Positions 43,633 through 52,991 are shown, counted from the stretch's first letter. The stretch is 64,000 nucleotides of DNA from Clostridium paridis (GCF_016765615.1 NZ_JAESWA010000027.1:62001-126000); one strand, 5' to 3'. Made by a program: numbers and translations. Notes: generated by a model not told the origin, from the sequence alone.

Positions 43633-44643
43633 ATGAATCTAGTATTAATAGGTTATGGCGGAGTAGGAAAAGCATTTATAAAGCTACTTATAGATAAACA
43701 TGAAAAGCTTAAAAGTGAAGGCTTAGATATAAAAGTTAGGGGAATATTAAATTCTAAAGGCGGAGTAGTAAGTAGTAATTCGCTAGATCTAAGAGAAGTT
43801 ATAAATGTAGGTTTGTTAGAAAATCATAAAGATTGGAGAACGGGAATTAATTATAGAGATATATTAATGAAAGAGAAATGCGATTTAATGGTTGAACTGA
43901 CTCAAACCAATAAAGAAACTGGGGAGCCAGGTCTTACTCACATAAAATATGCGTTAGAAAATAATATTAATGTAGTTACTGGAAATAAGGGACCTATATT
44001 AGTTGATTATGAAGGATTAAAAAGAATTAGTGAAGAAAAAGGGGTATCCCTTGGGGTTGGTTGTACTACAGGTGGAGCATTACCTAGTTTAAATTGCGGG
44101 TTGCTGGACTTAGCAGGTGCTAATATTAATAAGGTAGAAGGAATATTAAATGGGACTAGCAATTTTATTTTAGAGGAGATGGAAAGCGGATTAAGTTTTA
44201 AAGAAGCACTTGATAAAGCTCAAATTTTAGGAATAGCAGAGAAAGATCCAACTCTAGACATTGAAGGATATGATACAGCAATAAAGATGATGATTCTTTC
44301 AAAGGTAGTGCTAAAAAAGAACATTGATATCAATGAAATAAAAATTAAGGGAATTACTGCAGTTTCAAAGGAAGATATATTGAAAGCAAAAAATGAAGGA
44401 AAAAGATATAAACTATTAGGAAAAATCGAATGCACTGGGAATGAAACAAGTATGGAGGTCTCTCCAATACTTATTGAAAAAGAAAATATGTTGTTTAACA
44501 TAAATGGTAAAAATAAGGGAGTTAAGTATTATACTGATACACTAGGAGAAATTACTGTAATAGGCGGTGCGTCAGGGACTGTTAATGCAGCTGCATCAAT
44601 ACTTAGAGATATAATAAATATTCATAATGGATATAAATTTTAG
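43633..44643 (+). CDS. hom: Homoserine dehydrogenase (short form, no ACT domain)
   Basis: 336 residues. It shows the NAD(P) loop LIGYGGVGKAF, the TGNKGPI segment, GCTTGGALPSL, and the catalytic region EGILNGTSNFILEEME, then EKDPTLDIEGYDTAIKMMIL with the catalytic Lys and acidic pair. It reduces aspartate semialdehyde to homoserine. Typical bacterial enzymes of about 430 residues carry a C-terminal ACT domain for threonine feedback; that domain is absent. It stands alone; a relative acting on another substrate is possible. Confidence 0.82.
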   Translation: MNLVLIGYGGVGKAFIKLLIDKHEKLKSEGLDIKVRGILNSKGGVVSSNSLDLREVINVGLLENHKDWRTGINYRDILMKEKCDLMVELTQTNKETGEPGLTHIKYALENNINVVTGNKGPILVDYEGLKRISEEKGVSLGVGCTTGGALPSLNCGLLDLAGANINKVEGILNGTSNFILEEMESGLSFKEALDKAQILGIAEKDPTLDIEGYDTAIKMMILSKVVLKKNIDINEIKIKGITAVSKEDILKAKNEGKRYKLLGKIECTGNETSMEVSPILIEKENMLFNINGKNKGVKYYTDTLGEITVIGGASGTVNAAASILRDIINIHNGYKF

Positions 44644-44689
44644 TAAATAAATTTAGTATACATATTTAACTTTTTTTTAACCATAACGA

Positions 44690-44717
44690 ACACTTAACAT
44701 GCATCCTCCATATTATA
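44690..44717 (+). promoter_or_regulatory. Sigma-K-like promoter of the Cys-rich protein gene
   Basis: AC (44690-44691), 17 bp, CATATTATA (44709-44717), which fits the AC/CATAnnnTA pattern of late mother-cell promoters. A similar arrangement occurs before the gene at 45847 on the other strand. Confidence 0.5.
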
Positions 44718-44764
44718 TTAATGAAATAAGTTAAATATCCTAAGAATGTAAGAGGAGGATAAAT

Positions 44765-45661
44765 ATGCAAGATAATTTTGAAGTAAATAGTACAGCTCAG
44801 CATATTCAACTAAAAGAAGAATGTATAATTGCTAAAAAAGTATATGGTAGGTGTAGACAACAAGATTGCTTAACTCCTGTTGATGATGTTACAGTAATTC
44901 CACCAGGAAAGACAGTTATTAGAATAGACTCATCTTCTCTTGGAGGACAATATAGTATCACAGCTCCATTTTTAATCAGTCATCTTCCTGGGCCAGCTAC
45001 AGATACTACAATTGCTGTAAATGAAGTTATTGCATTTACTAATGCAGTAAGAAGTATTAGAGTAGATTGCTGTGATTTTAGTGTTGGAAATATTGCTGTT
45101 ACTAACATTGAACCAAGCTGCTTTGGACAAGAAGGCTTCTTTGATGTAAGTATAACTTATAGATTTAATTATATCTTAAATCTATTAGATGCAGCTGGAA
45201 ATCCACTATCAGTTACTGTAAATTCACCAACTCCAACAACTACTGCAGATATACCTGCTTTCACAACATGGGAAAAGAAGGTATCCCTATATGGCGGATG
45301 TGTTGGTAATAAGTTAGTATCTACTTTTGATTCGATTTATAGCCCAGCGACAACATACTGCAATGGAAATACTCCACAAGTTTATATTCAAGCAACTGGA
45401 AATCCATTAACAGCAGTACCTGGAACCTATACAGTATTAGTAAACAATGTTCCAACAATAGAATATCGTGCAGATGTAACTATTGGTCTATTTACAATTA
45501 TTAAACTTTACAGATTTGTTAACCTAAATGTTCAATCTTCAGGAGATTGTGACATTCCAACTTGTGCTAATATATTACCAGATGATCCATGCGAATACTT
45601 TAACACTTTACCATTTCCTTTTGACGAATTTGATCCACCATCACATGGGGACTGTTGCTAG
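44765..45661 (+). CDS. Cys-rich protein, putative spore surface component (298 aa)
   Basis: No signal peptide; 13 cysteines, concentrated in pairs near residues 100 and at the C-terminus (CDIPTCANILPDDPC and a final GDCC). The middle is beta-rich with Thr/Pro/Asn-rich turns. Cysteine-rich proteins of this type often cross-link in the clostridial coat or exosporium. A sigma-K-like promoter and GAGGAGG ribosome site precede it. No named family is recognised, so the coat role is inferred from composition and promoter. Confidence 0.55.
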   Translation: MQDNFEVNSTAQHIQLKEECIIAKKVYGRCRQQDCLTPVDDVTVIPPGKTVIRIDSSSLGGQYSITAPFLISHLPGPATDTTIAVNEVIAFTNAVRSIRVDCCDFSVGNIAVTNIEPSCFGQEGFFDVSITYRFNYILNLLDAAGNPLSVTVNSPTPTTTADIPAFTTWEKKVSLYGGCVGNKLVSTFDSIYSPATTYCNGNTPQVYIQATGNPLTAVPGTYTVLVNNVPTIEYRADVTIGLFTIIKLYRFVNLNVQSSGDCDIPTCANILPDDPCEYFNTLPFPFDEFDPPSHGDCC

Positions 45662-45846
45662 TAAAAAGGCCTGTTGAAAGTGGCTCCTTTAATAACTTGG
45701 AGCCACTTTTTAACAATTTCTTAATTAAAAAGAATGTAATTATATGTATAACATATTTAAATAAGAGAAGAGATGGATTAAAATCCATCTCTCTTTATTT
45801 ATAAAGGTAAAGAATATAAGCAGCAATATATTATTACTACAAGTTA

Positions 45847-46383
45847 TTATAAAACTACTTCCTCAGAAGCTGCAGCGTCAGAACGAACTACATTAACAGT
45901 AGTAGCGCCTAATACTAATGCACCACCAGCTACAACACTTACTCTTACATAGTATTCAGCTGGATTAGCTCCATCAGGAAGACCAAGAGCAGTAGAATCA
46001 GTAAATTGGAAAGGTATTTCATTAGTAGTTGGGACAGCTACTAATAATACACCAGCAACTGGACTAGTGAATATTGACTTCTGAATTGAATAAATAGGAA
46101 CACCTGCTATTGCAGAAGTACGATAAACATCTAATTGTACTGAAATAGAACCAGTAAGAGCAACAGCAGCTGCTAATCCACTAAAATTTATTTCAACGAC
46201 GCCTTCTACAAGAACATCACTATCAGGATAACTTCTAGTTAACGAAAGTGTATTAATAAGGGTAGCAGTAGCTGGGGTTGCAGCACTTATATTAACTGGA
46301 CCTATTAAGGTATCTGAATCAAAATTAGGTAATCTAGTAACTAAGCTTAAAGGGTTAGTGCATCTATCAACACAACATGCCAT
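45847..46383 (-). CDS. Beta-rich protein with Cys-rich start, putative spore surface protein (178 aa)
   Basis: MACCVDRC at the N-terminus, then an Ala/Val/Thr-rich domain that looks like a beta-sandwich (LSLTRSYPDSDVLVEGVVEINF, SISVQLDVYRTS, YYVRVSVVAGGALVLG). The composition recalls jelly-roll ends of exosporium proteins such as BclA, but no collagen-like repeat is present and homology is not claimed. AGGAGG precedes the ATG, with a sigma-K-like promoter upstream. Confidence 0.5.
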   Translation of the reverse strand: MACCVDRCTNPLSLVTRLPNFDSDTLIGPVNISAATPATATLINTLSLTRSYPDSDVLVEGVVEINFSGLAAAVALTGSISVQLDVYRTSAIAGVPIYSIQKSIFTSPVAGVLLVAVPTTNEIPFQFTDSTALGLPDGANPAEYYVRVSVVAGGALVLGATTVNVVRSDAAASEEVVL

Positions 46384-46416
46384 AAAAAAAATCCTCCTTA
46401 GTTTTGTATTTCAGTA

Positions 46417-46444
46417 CATAATATGTTTTATATGGGAATAGTGT
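46417..46444 (-). promoter_or_regulatory. Sigma-K-like promoter of the gene at 45847
   Basis: On the minus strand AC (46444-46443), 17 bp, CATATTATG (46425-46417). It resembles the promoter at 44690-44717 in spacing and in the CATATTAT core. Confidence 0.45.
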
Positions 46445-46555
46445 GTAGAAATTTAATAAGAAAGTTAAAATTAAAATTATTGTTTTATATAAATGTAGAT
46501 TTAAGTAGGTGTAATGAATATATTAATAAAAAGGATAAACATGAGGAGTGATTTT

Positions 46556-46819
46556 ATGGATAATGTTTGTATAATTGTGTTCTATTCCTCAAGTGCTAGT
46601 TTACAATTGTTTAAGATATTAAAGGATAAAAGGTATAAGGTTAATATAATAGCGACCCCATGTTCCGTTTCATCAAGCTGCACTAGAGCTATAGAGTTTA
46701 GAAAACAGGATTTTGATATTATAGTTAAAGAGATAAAGGATAGTGGAATAGAAATAAAAGCTGTATATGAAAAAGTCCTAGAGGGCAAACGTTATAAATA
46801 TATTCAAGTTATGATATAG
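46556..46819 (+). CDS. DUF3343 protein (putative Se/S carrier-like)
   Basis: 87 residues from ATG 46556, chosen because GAGGAGTG lies just before it; the frame is open further upstream to 46514. The pattern VCIIVFYSSSASLQLFKILKD, then TPCSVSSSCTRAIEF fits DUF3343, small proteins often next to selenium or sulfur transfer genes. Cys50 and Cys55 (TPCSVSSSC) are candidate reactive residues. It precedes a cysteine desulfurase-type gene by 11 bp, forming a two-gene unit. Confidence 0.72.
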   Translation: MDNVCIIVFYSSSASLQLFKILKDKRYKVNIIATPCSVSSSCTRAIEFRKQDFDIIVKEIKDSGIEIKAVYEKVLEGKRYKYIQVMI

Positions 46820-46830
46820 GAGTATGAATT

Positions 46831-47973
46831 ATGATATATCTAGATAATGGAGCAACATCTTTTCCTAAACCTAAGGAAGTATGTGCAGAGGTTGAAAAAT
46901 GTCTAATGGAGTATTGTGCTAATCCTGGAAGAGGGGCTCACAATATGTCAATAGAGTGTGATTTTAGGATAATGAAATGCAGAGAAAATATATCCAAGCT
47001 ATTTAATGTAAAAAATCCACTTAATGTGATATTTACATCTAATACTACAGATGCATTAAATATAGTTATAAACGGCTTAATAAGGGAAAAAGATCATGTA
47101 ATTTCATCTTATCTTGAGCATAATTCAGTATTGAGACCTTTAAGGCATAAGGAAAAGCAGGGAACAGAGGTATCTTTAATAAAAGGAGATAAAGATGGAA
47201 AGCTTTCAATTGAAGATATTGAAAGAGAAATAAAATCAAACACAAAAGCAATAATATTAAATCATGGGTCTAATGTTATTGGAACGATACAAGATATTGA
47301 GAAGATTGGAGAATTAGCAAAAGAGAAGGAGATTTTATTTATAGTAGATGGAGCACAAACTTCTGGAAAGATAGAAATTGATATGGAGAAATATAATATT
47401 GATTTTCTAGCAGTACCTGGACATAAAGGGTTACTTGGGCCTCAAGGAACAGGTGCTTTATGTATTAGGAATAAAATAAGTTTTGAAGCTTTAAAATATG
47501 GAGGAACAGGAAGTCAATCAAGCAGTATGGAACAGCCAGAGTTTCTTCCAGATAAATTTGAAAGTGGAACCTTAAATACCCCTGGAATCGTAGGCTTGTC
47601 TAAGGGAATTGAATTTATTAATAGGGTAGGGTTAGAAAAGATAAAAGAAAAAGAAATTGAGCTCACTAATTATTTAATTCAGGCGCTAAGAAATTTAGAT
47701 TTTGTTGAATGCTATGGACCTTTGGATGATAAGGAAAAAACCTCAATAGTATCATTTAATTTAAAAGGCATGGAAAGCTCTGAAGTGGGAAGAGGACTAA
47801 ACGATAGGGAGATATATGTAAGAACAGGATATCATTGTTGTCCATTAGTTCATAAACTAATCGGAACTGAAAATAGAGGCACAGTCAGAGTAAGCATTGG
47901 ATATTTTAATTCAAAGGAAGATTTAGATAAGCTTGTTATGTCATTAAAGGATATTTATAAAGAAAAAATTTAA
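46831..47973 (+). CDS. Cysteine desulfurase/selenocysteine lyase-type aminotransferase
   Basis: 380 residues, class V aminotransferase fold. YLDNGATSFPKP at the start, the PLP lysine K199 (PGHKGLLGPQG), and the cysteine loop RTGYHCCPLVHK (C336/C337). It removes sulfur or selenium from (seleno)cysteine. The link with DUF3343 suggests selenium or sulfur delivery to a partner outside this window, since no selD or yedF is present. It is not beside iscU, so a general Fe-S role is less likely. Confidence 0.87.
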   Translation: MIYLDNGATSFPKPKEVCAEVEKCLMEYCANPGRGAHNMSIECDFRIMKCRENISKLFNVKNPLNVIFTSNTTDALNIVINGLIREKDHVISSYLEHNSVLRPLRHKEKQGTEVSLIKGDKDGKLSIEDIEREIKSNTKAIILNHGSNVIGTIQDIEKIGELAKEKEILFIVDGAQTSGKIEIDMEKYNIDFLAVPGHKGLLGPQGTGALCIRNKISFEALKYGGTGSQSSSMEQPEFLPDKFESGTLNTPGIVGLSKGIEFINRVGLEKIKEKEIELTNYLIQALRNLDFVECYGPLDDKEKTSIVSFNLKGMESSEVGRGLNDREIYVRTGYHCCPLVHKLIGTENRGTVRVSIGYFNSKEDLDKLVMSLKDIYKEKI

Positions 47974-47989
47974 TAGCTTAAATTTAAAG

Positions 47990-48028
47990 TGACGATTAAA
48001 AAGTTCATATAAAACTTTTTAATCGTCA
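47990..48028. terminator. Bidirectional terminator
   Basis: TGACGATTAAAAAGTT and AACTTTTTAATCGTCA form a perfect 16-bp stem between convergent genes. Confidence 0.75.
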
Positions 48029-48031
48029 TTA

Positions 48032-49609
48032 TTATTTAAAAAGACGTTTAACAAAGGAGACTTTAGTATCTTTTTCTATTGATAACATATCAATTTCTTG
48101 GGTTAATCTATCAATTTGTACTTGAAGGGAAGAATTTAAATACTTAAGATTTGCAATATCCTTATCCTTATCTTGCAGTAATAGTGTAAGGTTTGTGGTA
48201 TCAATCCTACTTTCTTGGGCTAAGGTTAGTGCATCACTAAGTTCTTTGTTTTTTACAGTCAATGTATTTATAGTACCTTCATAAGATTGCAGCTTATTTT
48301 CTAATACAGATACTTGAGTTTTAAGGTTATCAATGACTAACTTTGTATCTTTATATTTACTTTCATAATCAGCTAATAATTTATTAGTGACATGAATATT
48401 GGATTCTTTTGTTACTATTTCTTTTTTTAAGTTTTGAGCTTCTCTCTCAATAGTATTATTTATTGTAGCAACAGTTTCTAGCTTTTTTATATGTGTTTGA
48501 AGAGAATTTACCTGATCTAATAATTTTTGAATGGTCTTATTTTTTGAAATAATTTGTTTTTCATAGTAAGTAGAAATAGATTCATTAGTCTTTTTATCAT
48601 CACCTTTTTCAGGCTTTATTAGTGTCATATTTAATATCGATAATGGTGAGAATAGTATGTTATTTTTATCATTTACTATGAAGCTTGAAAAGGAGTTTAA
48701 GGTTAAGCTATCAGATTGCAAAATGTATTTTTCTATAATAGAACTTGAGCTATATGGAACTCTTTCTACTACATCTAAATCTCCATTAACAAATAAAGAG
48801 GTTATAAAAATAGTATTTTTAAAGTTATATATTAAATAATAAACATTGTTTTTATATATTAGGCTTGAATAAGTATCTATACTCTCATTTGATTTTAAAG
48901 CTTTTGCTGAAAAGTTGTTATCTATTAAGAATCCATACTTTAATAAGGAGGCTGAGGAATCCTTAATTGAATAACTAATAGCTATTACATTATTTTCGTC
49001 AATGGCAAAGGAATAGTCGTAGGGTTTTGTAGGGGACCTATCAATAGAAATATATTTACCCCAAAAGTTCTGTTGAGGAGAGTAGGTTCTATAACCTATG
49101 TAATAGGTCTTTAGCTTTTTTACATACAAAGTAATTATTTCCTTCTTCTGAACGTATGCTATAAAAGGAAACCCTTCTAGCTTCTCAACGACATCAAGCA
49201 TTATTGGAGGAGTAATTGTGAGGTTAGAGGTTATTATTCTGTGATAGAGACAGTAAGTGTTGTTATCATACTTTGTATAAATCAAGTTCAAAGCATTATT
49301 TAGGGATATTACTTGAATGTGATCAACTTCAAAAGAAAAATTAAGTAATACATTTTCGGAAAAATAATTTTCTTTATAAGTATATAAAACTAGTGATTTT
49401 GATGAGGAAATAGAAAGTATATAGATTGATCCATTTGCGCTTAATATAACAGAAAGAAGTTGCTCACAGCTATCTACAAGCTCAATTTCTTGACTCCAAG
49501 AATTATCTTTTAAAATACTATAACAAATAGATCCCTCGTCATTTTTATAAAACTTCCATAACTCATCTTTTATATAAAGTAGGTACTCATTATTTTTATA
49601 TGAAATCAT
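48032..49609 (-). CDS. Propeller-like plus coiled-coil protein (525 aa)
   Basis: Residues 1 to about 330 contain repeated short beta units (for example ISYKNNEYLLYIKDELWKFY, VLYTYKENYFSEN, IYKNNVYYLIYNFKN), suggestive of a beta-propeller. Residues about 345-500 form a long coiled coil (LDQVNSLQTHIKKLETVATI, NLKYLNSSLQVQIDRL). The C-terminus is basic. No signal peptide or membrane helix. I do not recognise a family. GGAGG precedes the ATG. A structural or spore/cell-surface role is conceivable but unsupported. Confidence 0.6.
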   Translation of the reverse strand: MISYKNNEYLLYIKDELWKFYKNDEGSICYSILKDNSWSQEIELVDSCEQLLSVILSANGSIYILSISSSKSLVLYTYKENYFSENVLLNFSFEVDHIQVISLNNALNLIYTKYDNNTYCLYHRIITSNLTITPPIMLDVVEKLEGFPFIAYVQKKEIITLYVKKLKTYYIGYRTYSPQQNFWGKYISIDRSPTKPYDYSFAIDENNVIAISYSIKDSSASLLKYGFLIDNNFSAKALKSNESIDTYSSLIYKNNVYYLIYNFKNTIFITSLFVNGDLDVVERVPYSSSSIIEKYILQSDSLTLNSFSSFIVNDKNNILFSPLSILNMTLIKPEKGDDKKTNESISTYYEKQIISKNKTIQKLLDQVNSLQTHIKKLETVATINNTIEREAQNLKKEIVTKESNIHVTNKLLADYESKYKDTKLVIDNLKTQVSVLENKLQSYEGTINTLTVKNKELSDALTLAQESRIDTTNLTLLLQDKDKDIANLKYLNSSLQVQIDRLTQEIDMLSIEKDTKVSFVKRLFK

Positions 49610-49783
49610 AGAACCTCCTAACTAAAAAATTTATATCAATATAAAATATGAATTTAAACTGCAATTATACTATAAATCAATGATTTTTAAGCAATTCAAA
49701 TAATAAAGTAATAAATAGAAAAGTATATACATATACATATTAAGGTAAATTGCAGGTTAGATTATATAAATTAATTCTAAGGG

Positions 49784-50749
49784 GTGAGACCAATAAAGAT
49801 TGACATTATTTCTGGTTTTTTAGGTGCAGGGAAAACAACCCTTATTAAGAAACTTATAAAAGAAGCATTATTTAATGAAAAAGTAGCTATTATAGAAAAT
49901 GAATATGGTGAAATAGGGATAGATGGGGATATTTTAAGAGAAGAATCTATTCAAGTAAAAGAAATAACTTCAGGATGTATATGTTGCAGCATTTCTGGAA
50001 GTTTTGAGAGTGCAATTGAAGAAATTGTAGATAAATATAATCCAATGAGAATAATAATAGAGCCTTCAGGAGTGGCAAAACTTTCTCAAATAATTGCTAC
50101 ATTAAAAAAGCATAGAGATAGAGGAAAGATTAACTCGATAATTACGGTGATAGATGTCAAACAATTTGAAGTATATATGACAAATTTCGGAGAGTTCTAC
50201 ATTGATCAAATAAGAAACGCAAAAACTGTTGTATTGAGTAGAACACAGGATGTAGATAATAAGCACATTTTGCAGGTACTTAAAGGTATAAAGAAGGTGA
50301 ATCCTGGATGCTCAGTTATAATAACACCCTGGGATAAACTAAGTGGAGAAAATATACTTGAAGTTTTAGAGGATAGAAGAGAGTCAAGCTTAAAGGAAAT
50401 TCAATTTATTAAGAAACCTTTAAATAATGCATATGCAAGAGCTCAAATAAGAAGTGAAGGATTAGTTGCTAAAGACGTATTTGAAACTTGGGGACAGGAG
50501 ACTCCAGAGATATTTGATAAAGAAAACTTAAAGGGGATACTGAAAAAATTAGGCTTAGGGGAATATGGATATGTATTAAGAGCTAAAGGAATAGTTCGGT
50601 CTTCTGAAAATAAGTGGATTGCCTTTGACTATGTTCCTGGTGAGGTTGAAGTAAGAAACATTTCACCAGACTATAATGGAAGGATATGCGTAATTGGGAA
50701 AGACTTAAGGGTAGATAAGCTTCAAAAGCTTTTTAGTAGTGAGGAATAA
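49784..50749 (+). CDS. CobW/COG0523-type GTPase, putative metal chaperone
   Basis: 321 residues from GTG. Walker A FLGAGKTT, the metal-binding SGCICCSI (CxCC), the RIIIEPSGV segment and a C-terminal CobW-type domain (YVLRAKGIVRSSENKWIAFDYVPG). Members such as B. subtilis YciC or NHase activators bind GTP and a metal (often zinc). It heads a four-gene operon with a second GTPase-like gene and a ycgR/ycgQ-type pair. Confidence 0.88.
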   Translation: MRPIKIDIISGFLGAGKTTLIKKLIKEALFNEKVAIIENEYGEIGIDGDILREESIQVKEITSGCICCSISGSFESAIEEIVDKYNPMRIIIEPSGVAKLSQIIATLKKHRDRGKINSIITVIDVKQFEVYMTNFGEFYIDQIRNAKTVVLSRTQDVDNKHILQVLKGIKKVNPGCSVIITPWDKLSGENILEVLEDRRESSLKEIQFIKKPLNNAYARAQIRSEGLVAKDVFETWGQETPEIFDKENLKGILKKLGLGEYGYVLRAKGIVRSSENKWIAFDYVPGEVEVRNISPDYNGRICVIGKDLRVDKLQKLFSSEE

Positions 50750-50750
50750 A

Positions 50751-51371
50751 ATGAAAAAGATTTGTTCCGTTGAAATTGTAGGAGGCTTTTTATCATGGGG
50801 TAAAACATCTTTTATAAATAGCTATCTTGAAGTCACTAGATCTATTGAAGAGATTTTAGTGATAATACAGTGTGAAAAAGGCAATTCAAAAATCAATGAG
50901 GAATTTTTAAGTGAAGACAAAATTATTATAAAGCAATTTAAGAATAATGATGAAATAACTGAGAGAACGTTAAATAGAATAATTAATTTTAATAATCCTA
51001 ATAGGATAATCATTGAGGCTAATGGGGTGCAGTCAGTAGATTATATAATTAGAGAAATTCATAAATCTAGAGGAAGACTAGGAGCAGTTTTTGCTATTTT
51101 AGATGGAAAAACTGTTGATATTTTTATAAGAAGTATGGGAGTCATAATGCTTCCATTAATTCATATGGCAAATATGATAATTATAAATAACTGTGAAGAT
51201 ATCTCCTATGAAAAGAATAGGGAGCTAAAGGTTTTGTTAGGGCAGCTTAATAAAGAGGCATATATTGAGCAAAGTTCATCAAGTAAAGATTTCTATAGAA
51301 TTATTAGTTCAAGTAGGGTGATAAATAAAGGGCTATATAAAAAAATAATAGATTTTATAAACAGGGGGTAA
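50751..51371 (+). CDS. Second, degenerate CobW-like GTPase
   Basis: 206 residues from ATG 50751, which directly follows the previous stop codon. The Walker A IVGGFLSWGKTS and IIIEANGV segment parallel the first protein, but the CxCC metal motif and the C-terminal domain are missing. Such a short relative may act as partner or regulator of the full-length GTPase. It is 4 bp before the permease gene. Confidence 0.72.
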   Translation: MKKICSVEIVGGFLSWGKTSFINSYLEVTRSIEEILVIIQCEKGNSKINEEFLSEDKIIIKQFKNNDEITERTLNRIINFNNPNRIIIEANGVQSVDYIIREIHKSRGRLGAVFAILDGKTVDIFIRSMGVIMLPLIHMANMIIINNCEDISYEKNRELKVLLGQLNKEAYIEQSSSSKDFYRIISSSRVINKGLYKKIIDFINRG

Positions 51372-51375
51372 AAAA

Positions 51376-52266
51376 ATGAGGGAGCTTCAAGTCTTATTAA
51401 ATAGCTTTTCCGGGGTTTTCATAAGCATTTTTATTGAGGCACTACCCTTTGTTTTATTAGGTTCTTTGGTAGCTGGAGTAATAACCACATTTTTAACTGA
51501 GGACATTATTAAAAAAGTTTTGCCTAAAAATAAGGTAGCAGGGGCAATTGGAGCAGCACTTTTAGGGCTGTTCTTTCCCTTATGTGAATGTGCGACAGTT
51601 CCAGTTACTAGAGGACTCGTTAAAAAAGGAGTACCAATAAATATTGCTATAACGTTTATGATGGCAGCACCGATAATAAATCCAATTGTTATGCTTTCAA
51701 CCTATGAGGCCTTTGGAGAAAACATAAAGATTTTATTGTTAAGAGTTATAATTGGTTTTGTTTTATCTATAGCAATAGGATTTCTAATGGAAGCCTTGAG
51801 TGATGGACAAACTATTCTTAGTAGCTATGATAATGAGATAATTTGTGATTGTGGATGTGAGGACTTAAAAAAAGACAAAAGTTTAAAGATGCTTATATAT
51901 CATATCTCTCAGGAATTCTATACAATTGGTAAATTTCTAATAATAGGATCTATTTTAGCATCACTATTTCAAGTTCTTTTACCAAGAGAGGTTTTAGATA
52001 TATTATCTGTAAATAAAGCATTAGGTATCATTATAATGATGGCATTAGCATACTTATTGTCAATATGTTCCGAAGCTGACGCATTTGTGGCAAGAAGTTT
52101 TTTAGGGCAATTTTCACTAGGGGCAGTTATGGCTTTCTTAATATTAGGACCAATGTTGGATTTAAAAAATAATCTTATGCTATTTTCTGTGTACAAAAAA
52201 AGTTTTGTGCTTAAAATGATGTTTGTTGTATTTTCACTTACCTTTTTAGTAGCTTGTTTGATATAG
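51376..52266 (+). CDS. YcgR-like UPF0718 permease
   Basis: 296-residue membrane protein with about eight segments. Hallmark LFFPLCECATVPVTRGLVKKG (CEC) and the later LLSICSEADAFVARSF repeat-like segment mark the UPF0718/DUF318 family. Relatives lie next to TIGR03943 proteins and COG0523 GTPases, including ycgR-ycgQ of B. subtilis, and are thought to handle metal ions, often zinc. Confidence 0.87.
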   Translation: MRELQVLLNSFSGVFISIFIEALPFVLLGSLVAGVITTFLTEDIIKKVLPKNKVAGAIGAALLGLFFPLCECATVPVTRGLVKKGVPINIAITFMMAAPIINPIVMLSTYEAFGENIKILLLRVIIGFVLSIAIGFLMEALSDGQTILSSYDNEIICDCGCEDLKKDKSLKMLIYHISQEFYTIGKFLIIGSILASLFQVLLPREVLDILSVNKALGIIIMMALAYLLSICSEADAFVARSFLGQFSLGAVMAFLILGPMLDLKNNLMLFSVYKKSFVLKMMFVVFSLTFLVACLI

Positions 52267-52277
52267 GAGGGATTAAA

Positions 52278-52991
52278 GTGAAGCGATTTAATATAAATGA
52301 ATTTATTTGGTTTTTAATTTTAGTATTTATAGATATATATTTGTATTATTTAATTTCTACAAGAAGAATATTTGAATATGTTAGTAGTAAAACAGAATAT
52401 TATATATGGAGTGCAATAGTTATACTGGCAATTGTAGCAATATTTCAGTTTTTTAAAATTTTCACAATCCCAACTAGAGAAAAACTAAGAAAAGGATATT
52501 TAATTTTTGTAGTAGCTTTTATATTAATGATTAATTCAAAGAGCATTAAAGAAATTGATACATTGCAATTTAAAGGAGTAACAGTAGTTATAAATAATAC
52601 CTCCTTTGAACATAGTCATAATGGAGAAGAAACTATACCAAATGAAGGAAGAATAAGTCTGACAAAAGAAAATTTATATTCTTATGTTGAGCAGCTTCAA
52701 GAAAATCCTCAAAAGTATGTGGGAAGAGAAGCAATAATAAGTGGTGTAGTTTATCAAGTACAAGGAGATGAAAATACTTTTTATATAGGGAGAAATGTAA
52801 TAAGTTGTTGCATTGCTGACTCTCAAAATGTTGCAATTATATGTAATATCAAAGAGAAAAAGCTTCCTGAAAAAGGACAGTGGGTGGAAGTGTCAGGAAA
52901 GATTGAAATGGGGAGCTTCAATTATAAAAATAAAGTAATTAAAGTCCCTATTATTAAGGTCAATAGTTTTAAAAATGTTAACGAAGAGTGA
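52278..52991 (+). CDS. YcgQ-like TIGR03943 protein
   Basis: 237 residues from GTG 52278, chosen because AGGAGGGA lies before it. Three N-terminal membrane segments, then a soluble domain with VGREAIISGVVYQV, FYIGRNVISCCIADSQNVAII (conserved CC) and WVEVSGKIE. The family partners UPF0718 permeases. A His-rich spot (SFEHSHNGEE) may bind metal. It ends the operon. Confidence 0.85.
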   Translation: MKRFNINEFIWFLILVFIDIYLYYLISTRRIFEYVSSKTEYYIWSAIVILAIVAIFQFFKIFTIPTREKLRKGYLIFVVAFILMINSKSIKEIDTLQFKGVTVVINNTSFEHSHNGEETIPNEGRISLTKENLYSYVEQLQENPQKYVGREAIISGVVYQVQGDENTFYIGRNVISCCIADSQNVAIICNIKEKKLPEKGQWVEVSGKIEMGSFNYKNKVIKVPIIKVNSFKNVNEE

